From NCBI GenBank assembly GCA_017425245.1, contig JAFOOX010000062.1, positions 1 to 62,307 of the forward strand: a DNA stretch of 62,307 nt. The letters run 5' to 3'. This DNA is from Gammaproteobacteria bacterium. GTDB lineage: Bacteria; Pseudomonadota; Gammaproteobacteria; Enterobacterales; Neiellaceae. The stretch's first letter is position 1. The number at the start of each line of letters is the position of its first letter. Below the pieces are notes generated by a model that searched no databases, was not told the origin of the DNA, and was given only the letters and a program-made list of their open reading frames with translations. Position numbers and translations under genes: made by a program. Shown one piece after another: positions 27,501 through 35,175 of the stretch.

Positions 27501-28188
27501 TGGCGGCAAGCAGCCGGTGCATGATGGCGACTACCTGTTGCTGGAGCTCATCAGCAGTGACAGCGCTGGCAAGCTTACGGCTGAGGTGGTGGCTATCGAG
27601 CGCCAGGATGAAAGCGGTGATAACCAATATCTGCTGCGCAAAGTTCTGAAGGATGCTGATGGCCAGTATCTGCTGCGGGCCAATAACCCGGACTATGTGG
27701 ATATTCGGGTCACCCCGGAGCTGCGCGAGCAGTTCCGCACCTTTGCCCGGCTCAAGGCGATCATCGATCCCTTGGTCTTGATGGTCGGCCAACGCTTCAT
27801 GCGCGAGGAGATCCCGGCGCTATTCGGCACTGAATTCAACCCCGGTAGTTGGAATAGCGGTCATGTGGTCGTGAAAGAGCGTAACGCTCACCTGCTGCTG
27901 GTTACGTTGAACAAGCGGGGTAGGTCAGATGACCTGCGCTACCACGATCACTGGATCGACGAGCGTCATTTTCATTGGCAAACCCAAAACCAGACCTCGC
28001 CTGAAAGTTCCCGTGGTCGCGACATCATCAACCACGAACAGCTTGGGATCAGCCTGCATCTGTTCGTGCGCGAAGAGCGGTTAGAGGGCGGTAAAGCGGC
28101 GCCATTCCGCTATCACGGCCGGGTGAAATACCAAGGGCACAACGGCAGCCAGCCGATGAACGTGCGTTTTGAGCTGGTGGATGGTTAG
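24364..28188 (+). CDS. Multidomain methyltransferase-PLD-SF2 helicase-S24-DUF3427 protein
   Basis: A 1,274-residue single chain. Domains in order: a class I SAM methyltransferase (LLDAGCGSGRDALAFKQRGY, about 38-200); a phospholipase-D-like nuclease with HLKAYLF and FIGSSNLSRQAL (about 210-345, one HxK...SSN half-site); an SF2 helicase with ATGLGKTW (about 424), DEFHHA (about 511), LTATPDR and QQLGRGLRRADG (about 709); an S24/LexA-like segment with ALGNSMNGG and HDGDYLLLE (about 1040); and a DUF3427-type end with HWQTQNQTSPESSRG. PLD-helicase-DUF3427 proteins are recurrent in defence islands; the N-terminal methyltransferase in the same chain is the unusual part. Start GTG 24364 is conserved in the duplicated 5' copy. 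A role as a one-protein restriction or DNA-processing system is inference. Confidence 0.85.
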   Translation: MSSTHDYYNTHAEQFVADTLAVDMAELYAPFLSILPISGHLLDAGCGSGRDALAFKQRGYRVTAFDASDVLADHASQLLQQPVDVRRFAEMCEVATYDGIWACASLLHVPAAEMAATFERLWQALKPGGVLYCSYKYGQGERWHNGRQFTDADEERLSTWTQGLIGLRQTCCWRTADLRPGRNEQWLNALLYKAEQKLVSGGDDPFLPHLCAAIHQASTVDFAVAFVKTTGLRLLMADLAAALQRSEPHAPARVRILTSDYLDVTDPEALRLLMLLQQQGADVRVFESAGGSFHLKAYLFTGYSDAAGTGWGRAFIGSSNLSRQALTHGLEWNYRIDYPDDHGFVEAQQRFLTLFGHPQSKPLSDGWIESYEARRVKPVVAVAPGSTEVEPPPTPTLIQQQALEALSKTRSEGFTRGLVVLATGLGKTWLAAFDVAQLGARRVLFVAHREEILNQAAATFGRIRPHARIGFYRDQQRDTQVDLLFASVQTLGKVEHLERFKPQHFDYIVIDEFHHAAAPTYHRLLNYFAPGFLLGLTATPDRTDNANILALCDDNLVFERDLFAGVSAKLLVPFHYYGIFDEDVDYQSIPWRNGRFDPELLANKLATLSRARHALKSWRERAQRKTLAFCVSTRHAEFMAEQFRNQGIRAAAVYADSRLSRGEALAQLEDGRLQVIFSVDLFNEGVDLPSIDTVLMLRPTESKILFLQQLGRGLRRADGKEKLVVLDFVANHQSFLHKPMALMNLSMNHRQLADFAQKAAAGQLELPDGCFINYDLQFIDFLKSLASDGVETDYRALRDLLGRRPSLVEFYRSGSSLQAMRRQFNYWFGLVAAEENDLPADIQTLITRHAEFWRELEITPMTKSYKMVLLEAFQELDGWTTAPTLSALAERSWQVLQRRRPLLADLPPEYQATPAMPADWQSYWHKNPVKAWLNSRWFSLENDLFIGNLAVSGDAVAAVNELVQELVDYRLMTYEARAANAGATVTPLVTRPAQVELPLFPNLKIACGHFKTANADAPEYRAMGDGYGRLDPQRHFIARALGNSMNGGKQPVHDGDYLLLELISSDSAGKLTAEVVAIERQDESGDNQYLLRKVLKDADGQYLLRANNPDYVDIRVTPELREQFRTFARLKAIIDPLVLMVGQRFMREEIPALFGTEFNPGSWNSGHVVVKERNAHLLLVTLNKRGRSDDLRYHDHWIDERHFHWQTQNQTSPESSRGRDIINHEQLGISLHLFVREERLEGGKAAPFRYHGRVKYQGHNGSQPMNVRFELVDG

Positions 28189-28235
28189 ACAGCAGCCTGC
28201 GGCGCTCATGCTCCCAAACGAGCGCTAAAAATGAC

Positions 28236-28264
28236 AAAGCCCAACCATATGGCTGGGCTTTTCA
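28236..28264 (+). terminator. Rho-independent terminator after the helicase gene
   Basis: AAAGCCCA and TGGGCTTT arms plus CCA/TGG inner pairs, with TTTT at the end on the plus strand and an A-run before it, so it can act in both directions. A near-identical hairpin at 28599-28624 follows tRNA-Ser on the minus strand. Confidence 0.6.
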
Positions 28265-28421
28265 ATATTGGCGGAGAGGGAGGGATACCTCGCCGCGTTG
28301 CGGCTCGCCCCTTCGGGGCTGCCGGCGTTGCCGGCAGGGCGTCGCGGCCGTTGGCCGCTCGGCTGATTGCTCATGGCGATCTGGCCCTCTCTCGGGTTCT
28401 CACCCGCCGCACTGGGCCAAT

Positions 28422-28450
28422 AAAAACACCCCATCAAAATGGGGCATTTT
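28422..28450 (-). terminator. Terminator hairpin of the middle repeat unit
   Basis: CCCCAT and ATGGGG arms around CAAA, with A-runs on the left and T-runs on the right of the plus strand, so a T-run follows the stem in either direction. It lies just past the second copy of the tRNA 3' end when read on the minus strand. Confidence 0.55.
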
Positions 28451-28631
28451 TATTGGCGGAGAGGGAGGGATACCTCGCCGCGTTGCGGCTCGCCCCTTCG
28501 GGGCTGCCGGCGTTGCCGGCAGGGCGTCGCGGCCATTGGCCGCTCGGCACGAATCCTGTCGAGGGTTCTCACCCTCCCAAACGAGCGCTAAAAATGACAA
28601 AGCCCAACCGAATGGCTGGGCTTTTCAATAT

Positions 28632-28721
<90 letters not shown>

Positions 28722-28734
28722 GCGAGCGGCGGCG

Positions 28735-28762
28735 ATTATATCAGCCAAATCAGCCAGCGCAA
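28735..28762 (-). promoter_or_regulatory. Promoter of tRNA-Ser(CGA)
   Basis: TTGCGC (28762-28757) and a perfect TATAAT (28740-28735) are 16 bases apart. They are followed by the GC-rich stretch CGCCGCCGCTCGC, the usual discriminator of stringently controlled stable-RNA promoters, before the tRNA at 28721. Confidence 0.75.
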
Positions 28763-28838
28763 CGGCGAAAACCGGGGCTGGCGGTTGTGCCGCAGACGCG
28801 GGTTGTTAAGATGTTGGCCCCCTGCCGCCGGAGGCGCC

Positions 28839-29663
28839 ATGCTCAGCTATCAACACGGTTATCACGCCGGAAACTTCGCCGACGTTCACAAGCACGCCAT
28901 CTATGCGCTGGTGCTCGATTACCTGCTGGCCAAGCCCAAGCCGCTGGCCTGTATGGACCTTTATGCCGGGCGCGGCGCCTATGATCTGCGCGATGCCATG
29001 GCCCACAAGACCGGCGAGGCGGCGCAGGGCATTCTCAAGCTGTGGTCGCAGCCCTGGCCCGAACTGCTGGGCAAGTGGCGGGCGGTGCTGGAGCAGGTGG
29101 GTGGCCCCAATCTGCGCGCCTACCCCGGTTCGCCGCTGCTGGCGGCCAAGCTGCTGCGTGAGCAGGATCGGCTGGTGTTTAACGAGCTGCATCCGGCCGA
29201 GCATCGGGTGCTGGCGGAAAGCGTGCGTTACGACAGCCGCGCCCATCTGCACAAGCGGCCGGCGCTGGAGGCACTGCCAGCACTGGTGCCGCCAGTAGAG
29301 AAGCGGGGTGTGGTGCTGCTCGACCCGGCTTACGAGGTGAAAACCGAGTACGCGGAAGTTGCCGAAGGCGTCAGCCGCGCCTTACGCCAGTGGAGCAGCG
29401 GAACTTTCATGGTCTGGTATCCGTTACTGCCGGAAAAGCGGCATCGTGTACTGGTCGACAAGCTGCTGGCCCTGACTGGCCGCCACCTGCTGTCTGAGCT
29501 GGTGGTGGGTAATGGCGGCGAGGGGATGTATGGTTCGGGCATGATCGTGCTCAACCCGCCCTTTGTGCTGGCCGACCAGTTGCGCCAGCTGGCGCCCTTT
29601 TTTGCCCCCCTTGGGGTCGATGGCCCGGCCACCCTGCGGGTTGAAGCCGGCCCTGAGTGCTAA
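28839..29663 (+). CDS. rlmJ: 23S rRNA (adenine-2030-N6)-methyltransferase
   Basis: A 274-residue enzyme that methylates A2030 of 23S rRNA. The N-terminus MLSYQHGYHAGNFADVHKHA and the motifs DLYAGRGAYDL (SAM site) and LLDPAYE (the DPxY-type catalytic motif) are those of RlmJ. GMYGSGMIVLNPPF near the C-terminus is also family-typical. ATG 28839 has GGAGG four bases before it. It runs divergently from tRNA-Ser(CGA) and is the first gene of the core chromosomal segment. Confidence 0.95.
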   Translation: MLSYQHGYHAGNFADVHKHAIYALVLDYLLAKPKPLACMDLYAGRGAYDLRDAMAHKTGEAAQGILKLWSQPWPELLGKWRAVLEQVGGPNLRAYPGSPLLAAKLLREQDRLVFNELHPAEHRVLAESVRYDSRAHLHKRPALEALPALVPPVEKRGVVLLDPAYEVKTEYAEVAEGVSRALRQWSSGTFMVWYPLLPEKRHRVLVDKLLALTGRHLLSELVVGNGGEGMYGSGMIVLNPPFVLADQLRQLAPFFAPLGVDGPATLRVEAGPEC

Positions 29664-29692
29664 GCCCTGTTACTTAAGTTTGCGGAGTGGAT

Positions 29693-31045
29693 ATGACCTG
29701 GAGTCCTGCGAGCTGGCGCCAAGCCCCAGCCAAACAACTGCCCGCCTACCCGGATGCGGCTCTGCTGGCCCAGGTGGAGGCCGAACTGGCGGCCATGCCA
29801 CCCCTGGTGTTTGCCGGCGAAGCCCGTGTCCTCAAGGCCGATCTGGCCAAGGTCGCCCGTGGCGAGGCGTTCCTGCTGCATGGTGGTGACTGCGCCGAGG
29901 CCTTTGCCGAGTTCCGCACTACCCACATTCGCGACACCTTCAAGGTGCTGCTGCAGATGGCGGTGGTGCTGACCTTTGGCGGCCAGCTGCCGGTGGTCAA
30001 GATCGGCCGTATTGCCGGCCAGTTTGCCAAGCCGCGCTCGGCCGACGATGAGACCATCGATGGTGTTACCCTGCCGGCTTATCGCGGCGACATCATCAAC
30101 GATATCGACTTCAACCCGGTGGGCCGGGTGCCGGACCCGCGGCGCATGCTGCGCGCTTACCATCAGGCCACCTCGACCCTCAACCTGCTGCGCGCCTTTG
30201 CCCAGGGCGGCTTTGCCGACCTCCATCAGGTGCACAAGTGGAACCTCGATTTCGTCGCCAAGAGCCCGCTCGGTGACCGCTACCAGCATCTGGCCGATCG
30301 CATCGATGAGACCCTGGCGTTCATGAATGCCTGCGGCATCAACAGCGAGACCACGCCGCAGCTGCGCGAGACCACCCTCTACACCAGCCATGAGGCGCTG
30401 TTGCTGCCTTACGAGCAGGCGCTGACCCGCAAGGACAGCCTGACCGGTGACTGGTACGACTGTGCCGCCCACCTGCTGTGGATTGGCGATCGCACCCGTC
30501 AGGTGGATGGTGCCCACGTCGAGTTCTGCTCGGGCATCCACAACCCCATTGGCCTCAAGGCTGGGCCGACCACGCCGACCGATGATCTGCGCCGTCTGCT
30601 CGACAAGCTCAACCCGCACAACGAGGCGGGGCGCATCAATCTGATTGTGCGCATGGGCGCCGACAAGGTGGCTGAACACCTGCCGCGTCTGATCCGCGCC
30701 GTTGAGGGCGATGGCCGGGTGGTGGCCTGGAGCTGCGATCCGATGCATGGCAACACCATCAAGTCCTCCACCGGCTACAAAACCCGGCGGGTAGAGGATG
30801 TGCTGGCCGAGGTGCGGGCGTTCTTCGAGATCCACAACGCTGAGGGCTCGATCGCCGGTGGCGTGCACTTTGAGATGACCGGTCGCGATGTCACCGAGTG
30901 TGTTGGCGGCGCCTTCCAGATCACTGAGCATGATCTGGCAGAGCGTTACCACACCCATTGCGATCCGCGCCTCAACGCCGATCAGGCGCTGGAGTTGGCG
31001 TTCCAGATCGCCGATCACATCAAGGCGGCGCGGCCGCGTCGCTAA
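29693..31045 (+). CDS. Class II 3-deoxy-7-phosphoheptulonate (DAHP) synthase
   Basis: First step of the shikimate pathway: phosphoenolpyruvate plus erythrose 4-phosphate to DAHP. The 450-residue chain has the class II (plant-like, AroA-II) blocks [62 protein letters not shown] and [21 protein letters not shown] 29693 follows GGAG; a GTG six bases upstream is less likely. Chorismate made from this pathway is also what the salicylate synthase in the siderophore locus uses, but the two loci are far apart and need not be linked. A strong terminator follows. Confidence 0.95.
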   Translation: MTWSPASWRQAPAKQLPAYPDAALLAQVEAELAAMPPLVFAGEARVLKADLAKVARGEAFLLHGGDCAEAFAEFRTTHIRDTFKVLLQMAVVLTFGGQLPVVKIGRIAGQFAKPRSADDETIDGVTLPAYRGDIINDIDFNPVGRVPDPRRMLRAYHQATSTLNLLRAFAQGGFADLHQVHKWNLDFVAKSPLGDRYQHLADRIDETLAFMNACGINSETTPQLRETTLYTSHEALLLPYEQALTRKDSLTGDWYDCAAHLLWIGDRTRQVDGAHVEFCSGIHNPIGLKAGPTTPTDDLRRLLDKLNPHNEAGRINLIVRMGADKVAEHLPRLIRAVEGDGRVVAWSCDPMHGNTIKSSTGYKTRRVEDVLAEVRAFFEIHNAEGSIAGGVHFEMTGRDVTECVGGAFQITEHDLAERYHTHCDPRLNADQALELAFQIADHIKAARPRR

Positions 31046-31063
31046 CGAGAGATCTGGCGAAAG

Positions 31064-31095
31064 CAACGGGACCGCAGGCGGTCCCGTTGTTGTTT
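31064..31095 (+). terminator. Rho-independent terminator after DAHP synthase
   Basis: Eleven-base arms CAACGGGACCG and CGGTCCCGTTG enclose CAGG; the tail TTGTTTG is moderately T-rich. Confidence 0.75.
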
Positions 31096-31189
31096 GCGCT
31101 AACTGTTTCGTGAGCCCACCGGCAGAGGTGTGGCGCTAACGGCGTTAGGCTGTGGAGCGGAGTACTCCAGGGTCGGCGATGAGGTGTTG

Positions 31190-32389
31190 ATGATACGGCG
31201 ATTCAGCCTCGGTGCAGCCCTGCTGTTGTGGTCAGCCCTGCTGGCGGCGGCGCCGCTGCAGCTGTGGTATGAAAAGTATGAGCTGAACACCACCCTGGAG
31301 GCGTTGGCGGCCGAGTTTACGCGCGGCAGCGGCTTGCTGCTGACGGTCACCTACATGCCCAATGGCGAGCTGCGCACCACCGCCATGCGCTCGGTAGCCC
31401 AGGGCAGTGCACCTGATCTATTGCTGGTGCCGTCGGATTTCATCGGTTCACGCACGCCTCTCAAACTGTCATCGGTGCCGGTCGCGCTGCTGGACGGGAT
31501 CACGGCCGAGGCCAGAGCCACCATCACCAGCCGTAACGGCCCTTATGGCGTACCTTTGCTGTACGGTAACCATCTGCTGCTGATGTACAACAAGACGTTG
31601 GTCAGTGCGCCTGCGGCTGATTGGCAAACCTTGCTCAGTCAACAGGCGGCGCTGGCGGCCCAAGGGGTAAAGCTGATCGGCTGGAAGGCAGGGGAGATGT
31701 ACTGGCTGATCCCGTTCCTCACCGCCTTTGGTGCCGATCCGGTGGTCAATGGCCAGATCCGCCTCGACACCCCGGCCATGGCCGAGGCCCTGAGCTTCTA
31801 CAAAGCCCAGATTGACAGTGGCGTGGCTACGCTGCGTTGCGGTTATGAGTGTTCCCAAGAGCGTTACCTGGCGGGTGAGTTTGCCTATGCCATCAATGGC
31901 GACTGGTCTTTGGTGCCGTTGCAGCATGGGTTGGGAGTCAACTTTGGCGTGACTACGCTGCCCACCATTAACGGTCGGGCGATGCGCCCCTATTCTGGCT
32001 CCATTGCCTTGCTCTATCCCGGCGATGGTCTCAGTGGTGCCAAGCGTGAAGCGCTGCAGACGTTGACCCGTTTCCTGCTACGGCCTGAGGTTCAGCAGCG
32101 GCTGCATGCCGTGGGCGGGCTGTTGCCGGCCAACGCCGCAGCCCAGCAGCAGTTGGCCGATGCCCACGCGCTTGGTTCCCAGCAACGGGCGATCATGGAC
32201 GCCCGGTTGGCCCAGCTGGCGCTGGCCCGACCAATGCCGCCAGAGCCGGAGATGGCGGCCGCCTGGGCCGGGCTGAGCAAGGGCTTCACCCTGCTGATGC
32301 GCGGCCGTGGTGATGCCGCTGCTGCCGCCAAGCTGATGCAGAAAGTAGCCGAGCAGGAGCTGGCGCGGTTACAGGCGGGCAGTCTATGA
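31190..32389 (+). CDS. Extracellular solute-binding protein, family 1 (maltose-binding-like)
   Basis: A 399-residue periplasmic binding protein with a signal peptide (MIRRFSLGAALLLWSALLAAA). The mature part has LQLWYEKYELNTTLEALAAEF, GSAPDLLLVPSDF, YGVPLLYGNHLLLMYNKTL and GEFAYAINGDWSL, as in MalE-type carbohydrate-binding proteins. ATG 31190 has GAGG five bases upstream; earlier in-frame starts would destroy the signal peptide. No ABC permease or ATPase is next to it. Its stop overlaps the start of a membrane histidine kinase (ATGA), so it more likely acts as the ligand-sensing partner of that kinase than in uptake. The ligand is unknown. Confidence 0.8.
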   Translation: MIRRFSLGAALLLWSALLAAAPLQLWYEKYELNTTLEALAAEFTRGSGLLLTVTYMPNGELRTTAMRSVAQGSAPDLLLVPSDFIGSRTPLKLSSVPVALLDGITAEARATITSRNGPYGVPLLYGNHLLLMYNKTLVSAPAADWQTLLSQQAALAAQGVKLIGWKAGEMYWLIPFLTAFGADPVVNGQIRLDTPAMAEALSFYKAQIDSGVATLRCGYECSQERYLAGEFAYAINGDWSLVPLQHGLGVNFGVTTLPTINGRAMRPYSGSIALLYPGDGLSGAKREALQTLTRFLLRPEVQQRLHAVGGLLPANAAAQQQLADAHALGSQQRAIMDARLAQLALARPMPPEPEMAAAWAGLSKGFTLLMRGRGDAAAAAKLMQKVAEQELARLQAGSL

Positions 32390-34266
32390 ACTGGTTGCGA
32401 TCACCGTTGACGGTCGGTTGGGGCTCGTTGCGCAGCGCCTTGATGCTGTTGTTGCTGCTGGCCGCTGCCATGCCGCTGCTGATCTTTGGTGTGGTGATGA
32501 CCAATCGCTTTGCCGACGCCATGATCGCCAGCGAGCTGATCAACAGCCGCCAGCGCGGCGAGCTGGCGGCCGACAACCTGCGCCGTGATCTGCAGAACAT
32601 CAGTTCGCACACTGCCCAGCTGGCGCTCGATAACGATCTGCTGTTTGCCCCCACCAGCGCTGCCTTTGCCGGGGTGGCGATGGCGAAAGTGGAGCAGTCA
32701 TTGGTGGGCGACAGCGATGCCATGGCTGCCTTGCTGGTGGATGCCCGCGGTGAACTGGTGGATGCCACGCCGGTGGAGCTGCTGGTTGAACCGCCGCCGG
32801 TACTGGCCACCATTGCTGCCAACCTGCCCGCCTTGGCCAATGCTGATAATGGTCAACCGTTGCTGGTGGTCGCTCATGAACGTGATCAGCCATCACGCCT
32901 GCTGCTACTCCAACCGCTGTTGCTGAATGCCCTGGCCGATGCCCCGGCTTCCCGTTTTGTTGGCGTGCTGGTGGTGGTGATCGAAGCCCCGTTCTGGCAA
33001 CGCCGGGCTGAACTGGCGTTGGGTGATTATCGGTTGCTTGGGCTGAAGCTGAACGATCAGGCGGTGTTGCCGTTCCGGCCGGTAGACGCACGACGGATGA
33101 TGGTAGACACACTGGTGCTAACGGTCACCCCGCAACTGACGATGACCCTTGATGTTGGTTTTGAGCGTGAGCGGCTGATGGCCCAAGGCGATGCCCTGCG
33201 TCAGCAAGGGGCGCTGACGGTGGCGCTGGCCATGGTGCTGCTGATCCCGCTGGTGTGGTTGCTGGTGCACCGCTTCTTGCGCTCGTTCCGCCAGATCGCT
33301 GCTGTGGTCGAAGGTTATGCCCAAGGTGATTACCAACCGCGTCAGTTACCCATGCCCTTTAGCGAACAGCAGCAGCTGATGGCAGTGCTGGCGGCCATGG
33401 CCAAGCGGGTGATGGCCGATCAGGAGTTGCTGGAGCAGCGGGTGGCGGAGCGCACGGCGGCATTGGCGGCAGCCAATGAGGAGATCCTTCAGCATCATGA
33501 TGAGATGCTGGCCATTCAGCGTCATCTGATGGAATCGGAAAAGCTGGCCCACCTTGGGCAGCTGGTGGCTGGCGTTGCCCATGAGATCAACACCCCCGTG
33601 GGGGTGGCGCTAACCGCCGCCAGCTATCAGCAGCAGCTGGCGCTGGAGCTGCAGCAGCAGATGGCCCGTGGCAACCTCAAGCGCAGTGAACTGGATCAGG
33701 GGCTGGCCGGGATCAGCGACGCCAGCGGTCTGGTGGTCAACAACCTGATGCGCGCCGCCGATCTGATCAACAGCTTCAAGGAGGTGGCGGTTGACCAGAC
33801 CAGTGAGCAGCGCCGCCGTTTCAACGTCCACGGTTATGTGCATGAGGTGCTGGCCAGCCTGCAGGGTGAACTGAAACGGCAGGCGGTGACGGTCAGGGTG
33901 AGTGGTGACGAGCAGCTGGTGCTGACCAGTTATCCCGGTGCCTTTGGTCAGCTGCTGACCAATTTCATCGTTAACTCGCTGCGCCATGGCCTGATCGAGG
34001 GGCAACCGTTGGCGATCGCGATCAGCTTCGAGCTGCGTGGCAGCGAACTGCAGCTGCTCTATCACGATGATGGTCAGGGAATGAGTGGCGAGGTGCTGGA
34101 GCGGCTGTTTGAGCCGTTTTTCACCACCAAGCGCAATCAGGGCGGCACCGGCCTTGGCCTCTACATCGTCTATAACCTGATCAGCCAGAAGCTCGGCGGC
34201 TCAGTGGTCGCCTGCTCGGCACCCGGTTGTGGCGTGGCCTACCGGGTGCGTGTGCCGCTGGCCTGA
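32386..34266 (+). CDS. Membrane sensor histidine kinase coupled to a binding protein
   Basis: A 626-residue hybrid-free sensor kinase. Membrane helices near residues 17-37 and 268-292 flank a periplasmic region of about 230 residues. HAMP-like and coiled-coil segments (QELLEQRVAERTAALAAANE) follow, then the H-box LVAGVAHEINTPVG with His399, and an ATPase domain with FIVNSLRHG (N-box), DDGQGM (G1), LFEPFFTTK (F) and GGTGLGLYIV (G2). Its ATG lies inside the stop of the solute-binding protein gene. No response regulator is encoded nearby, so the partner must be elsewhere. The periplasmic region may read the liganded state of the binding protein. Confidence 0.9.
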   Translation: MNWLRSPLTVGWGSLRSALMLLLLLAAAMPLLIFGVVMTNRFADAMIASELINSRQRGELAADNLRRDLQNISSHTAQLALDNDLLFAPTSAAFAGVAMAKVEQSLVGDSDAMAALLVDARGELVDATPVELLVEPPPVLATIAANLPALANADNGQPLLVVAHERDQPSRLLLLQPLLLNALADAPASRFVGVLVVVIEAPFWQRRAELALGDYRLLGLKLNDQAVLPFRPVDARRMMVDTLVLTVTPQLTMTLDVGFERERLMAQGDALRQQGALTVALAMVLLIPLVWLLVHRFLRSFRQIAAVVEGYAQGDYQPRQLPMPFSEQQQLMAVLAAMAKRVMADQELLEQRVAERTAALAAANEEILQHHDEMLAIQRHLMESEKLAHLGQLVAGVAHEINTPVGVALTAASYQQQLALELQQQMARGNLKRSELDQGLAGISDASGLVVNNLMRAADLINSFKEVAVDQTSEQRRRFNVHGYVHEVLASLQGELKRQAVTVRVSGDEQLVLTSYPGAFGQLLTNFIVNSLRHGLIEGQPLAIAISFELRGSELQLLYHDDGQGMSGEVLERLFEPFFTTKRNQGGTGLGLYIVYNLISQKLGGSVVACSAPGCGVAYRVRVPLA

Positions 34267-34269
34267 GGT

Positions 34270-35175
34270 TCAGCCCCAGCGTCGGCTGTCCTGATGGCGC
34301 TGATACAGGGTTTGCAGCATGGCATTGACCGCTTCGCCGTCCACCTCGGCGGGCAGCCAGCCGGGCAATGGTGCCTGCCAGCGACGGGCGTGTTGTAGTA
34401 GCGGGCAATGGAAGGCCAGCGCCTGGGCCTGCAGGGCCAGACCGCTGCTGTTCTTGTTGCCGCTGCCGTAGCGGGGATCGCCCCACACCGGCAGGCCGGC
34501 GTCGGTCAGGTGGCGGCGGATCTGATGGGTACGGCCGGTAAGCAGGCGCACGGCCACCAGAGTCAGGTTGCGCGCGCCATCGAAGTGGAGCGGTTCCACG
34601 TCGGTCTCGGCGCTCTGGCCGTCGATCGGCTGATCGAGCCACAGGCGCTGAGTGAGCTCGCCTTTGACCAGCGCCAGATAGGCCTTGAACATGTCGCCGT
34701 TGGCCAGCTCGGCCGACAGCGCCGCAGCCATTTTGCCATCGTGGGCCAGCAGCATCAGGCCGCTGGTTTCACGGTCGAGGCGGTGGACCAGCAAGCTCTG
34801 GCGATTGAGATGCTGTTCCACCAGCCGGTCGAGGGCGCAGTGGTCGCCAAAGCGGCTGCCCTGGGCCAGCATGCCAGCGGGTTTATGCCACAGGCTGTAG
34901 CGTTTGTTGTCGGCCACCAGTTCCGGCATCTCTGGCTTTAAGGCCAGCACCTGCGGGTCATAGCAGAGCTGCAGCCGGTCACCGGCCGCCAGTGCGGCGG
35001 TGGTGATGCGCAGCCGCTTCTCTTTACCGCCGCGACGTAGCCACGCGGCCCCTTTGAGCATTGCCTGCTTGACGGCGGTGCGTGACAGGCCGCTCAGTTC
35101 GGCCAGGGCGGTGACTGCGTCGCGGCTTTCGCCAGCGACCACGTTAAGAGTCCAGCTTTGCTCAGTAGCGGTCAT
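34270..35175 (-). CDS. RluA-family pseudouridine synthase
   Basis: A 301-residue RNA-modifying enzyme. An N-terminal S4-like region (residues about 1-85) precedes the catalytic domain, with VHRLDRETSGLMLLA (HRLD motif, catalytic Asp) and LLTGRTHQIRRHL. GSRFGDHCALDRLVEQHL in front of the motif fits the RluA group rather than RsuA. Target uridines cannot be named from the sequence. It overlaps the start-proximal neighbour slt by 14 bases and is probably translated with it. Confidence 0.9.
   Translation of the reverse strand: MTATEQSWTLNVVAGESRDAVTALAELSGLSRTAVKQAMLKGAAWLRRGGKEKRLRITTAALAAGDRLQLCYDPQVLALKPEMPELVADNKRYSLWHKPAGMLAQGSRFGDHCALDRLVEQHLNRQSLLVHRLDRETSGLMLLAHDGKMAAALSAELANGDMFKAYLALVKGELTQRLWLDQPIDGQSAETDVEPLHFDGARNLTLVAVRLLTGRTHQIRRHLTDAGLPVWGDPRYGSGNKNSSGLALQAQALAFHCPLLQHARRWQAPLPGWLPAEVDGEAVNAMLQTLYQRHQDSRRWG

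Noticed and set aside
29660..31066. 468-codon open frame on the minus strand
   Set aside because: Shadow of class II DAHP synthase, whose plus-strand motifs are unmistakable.
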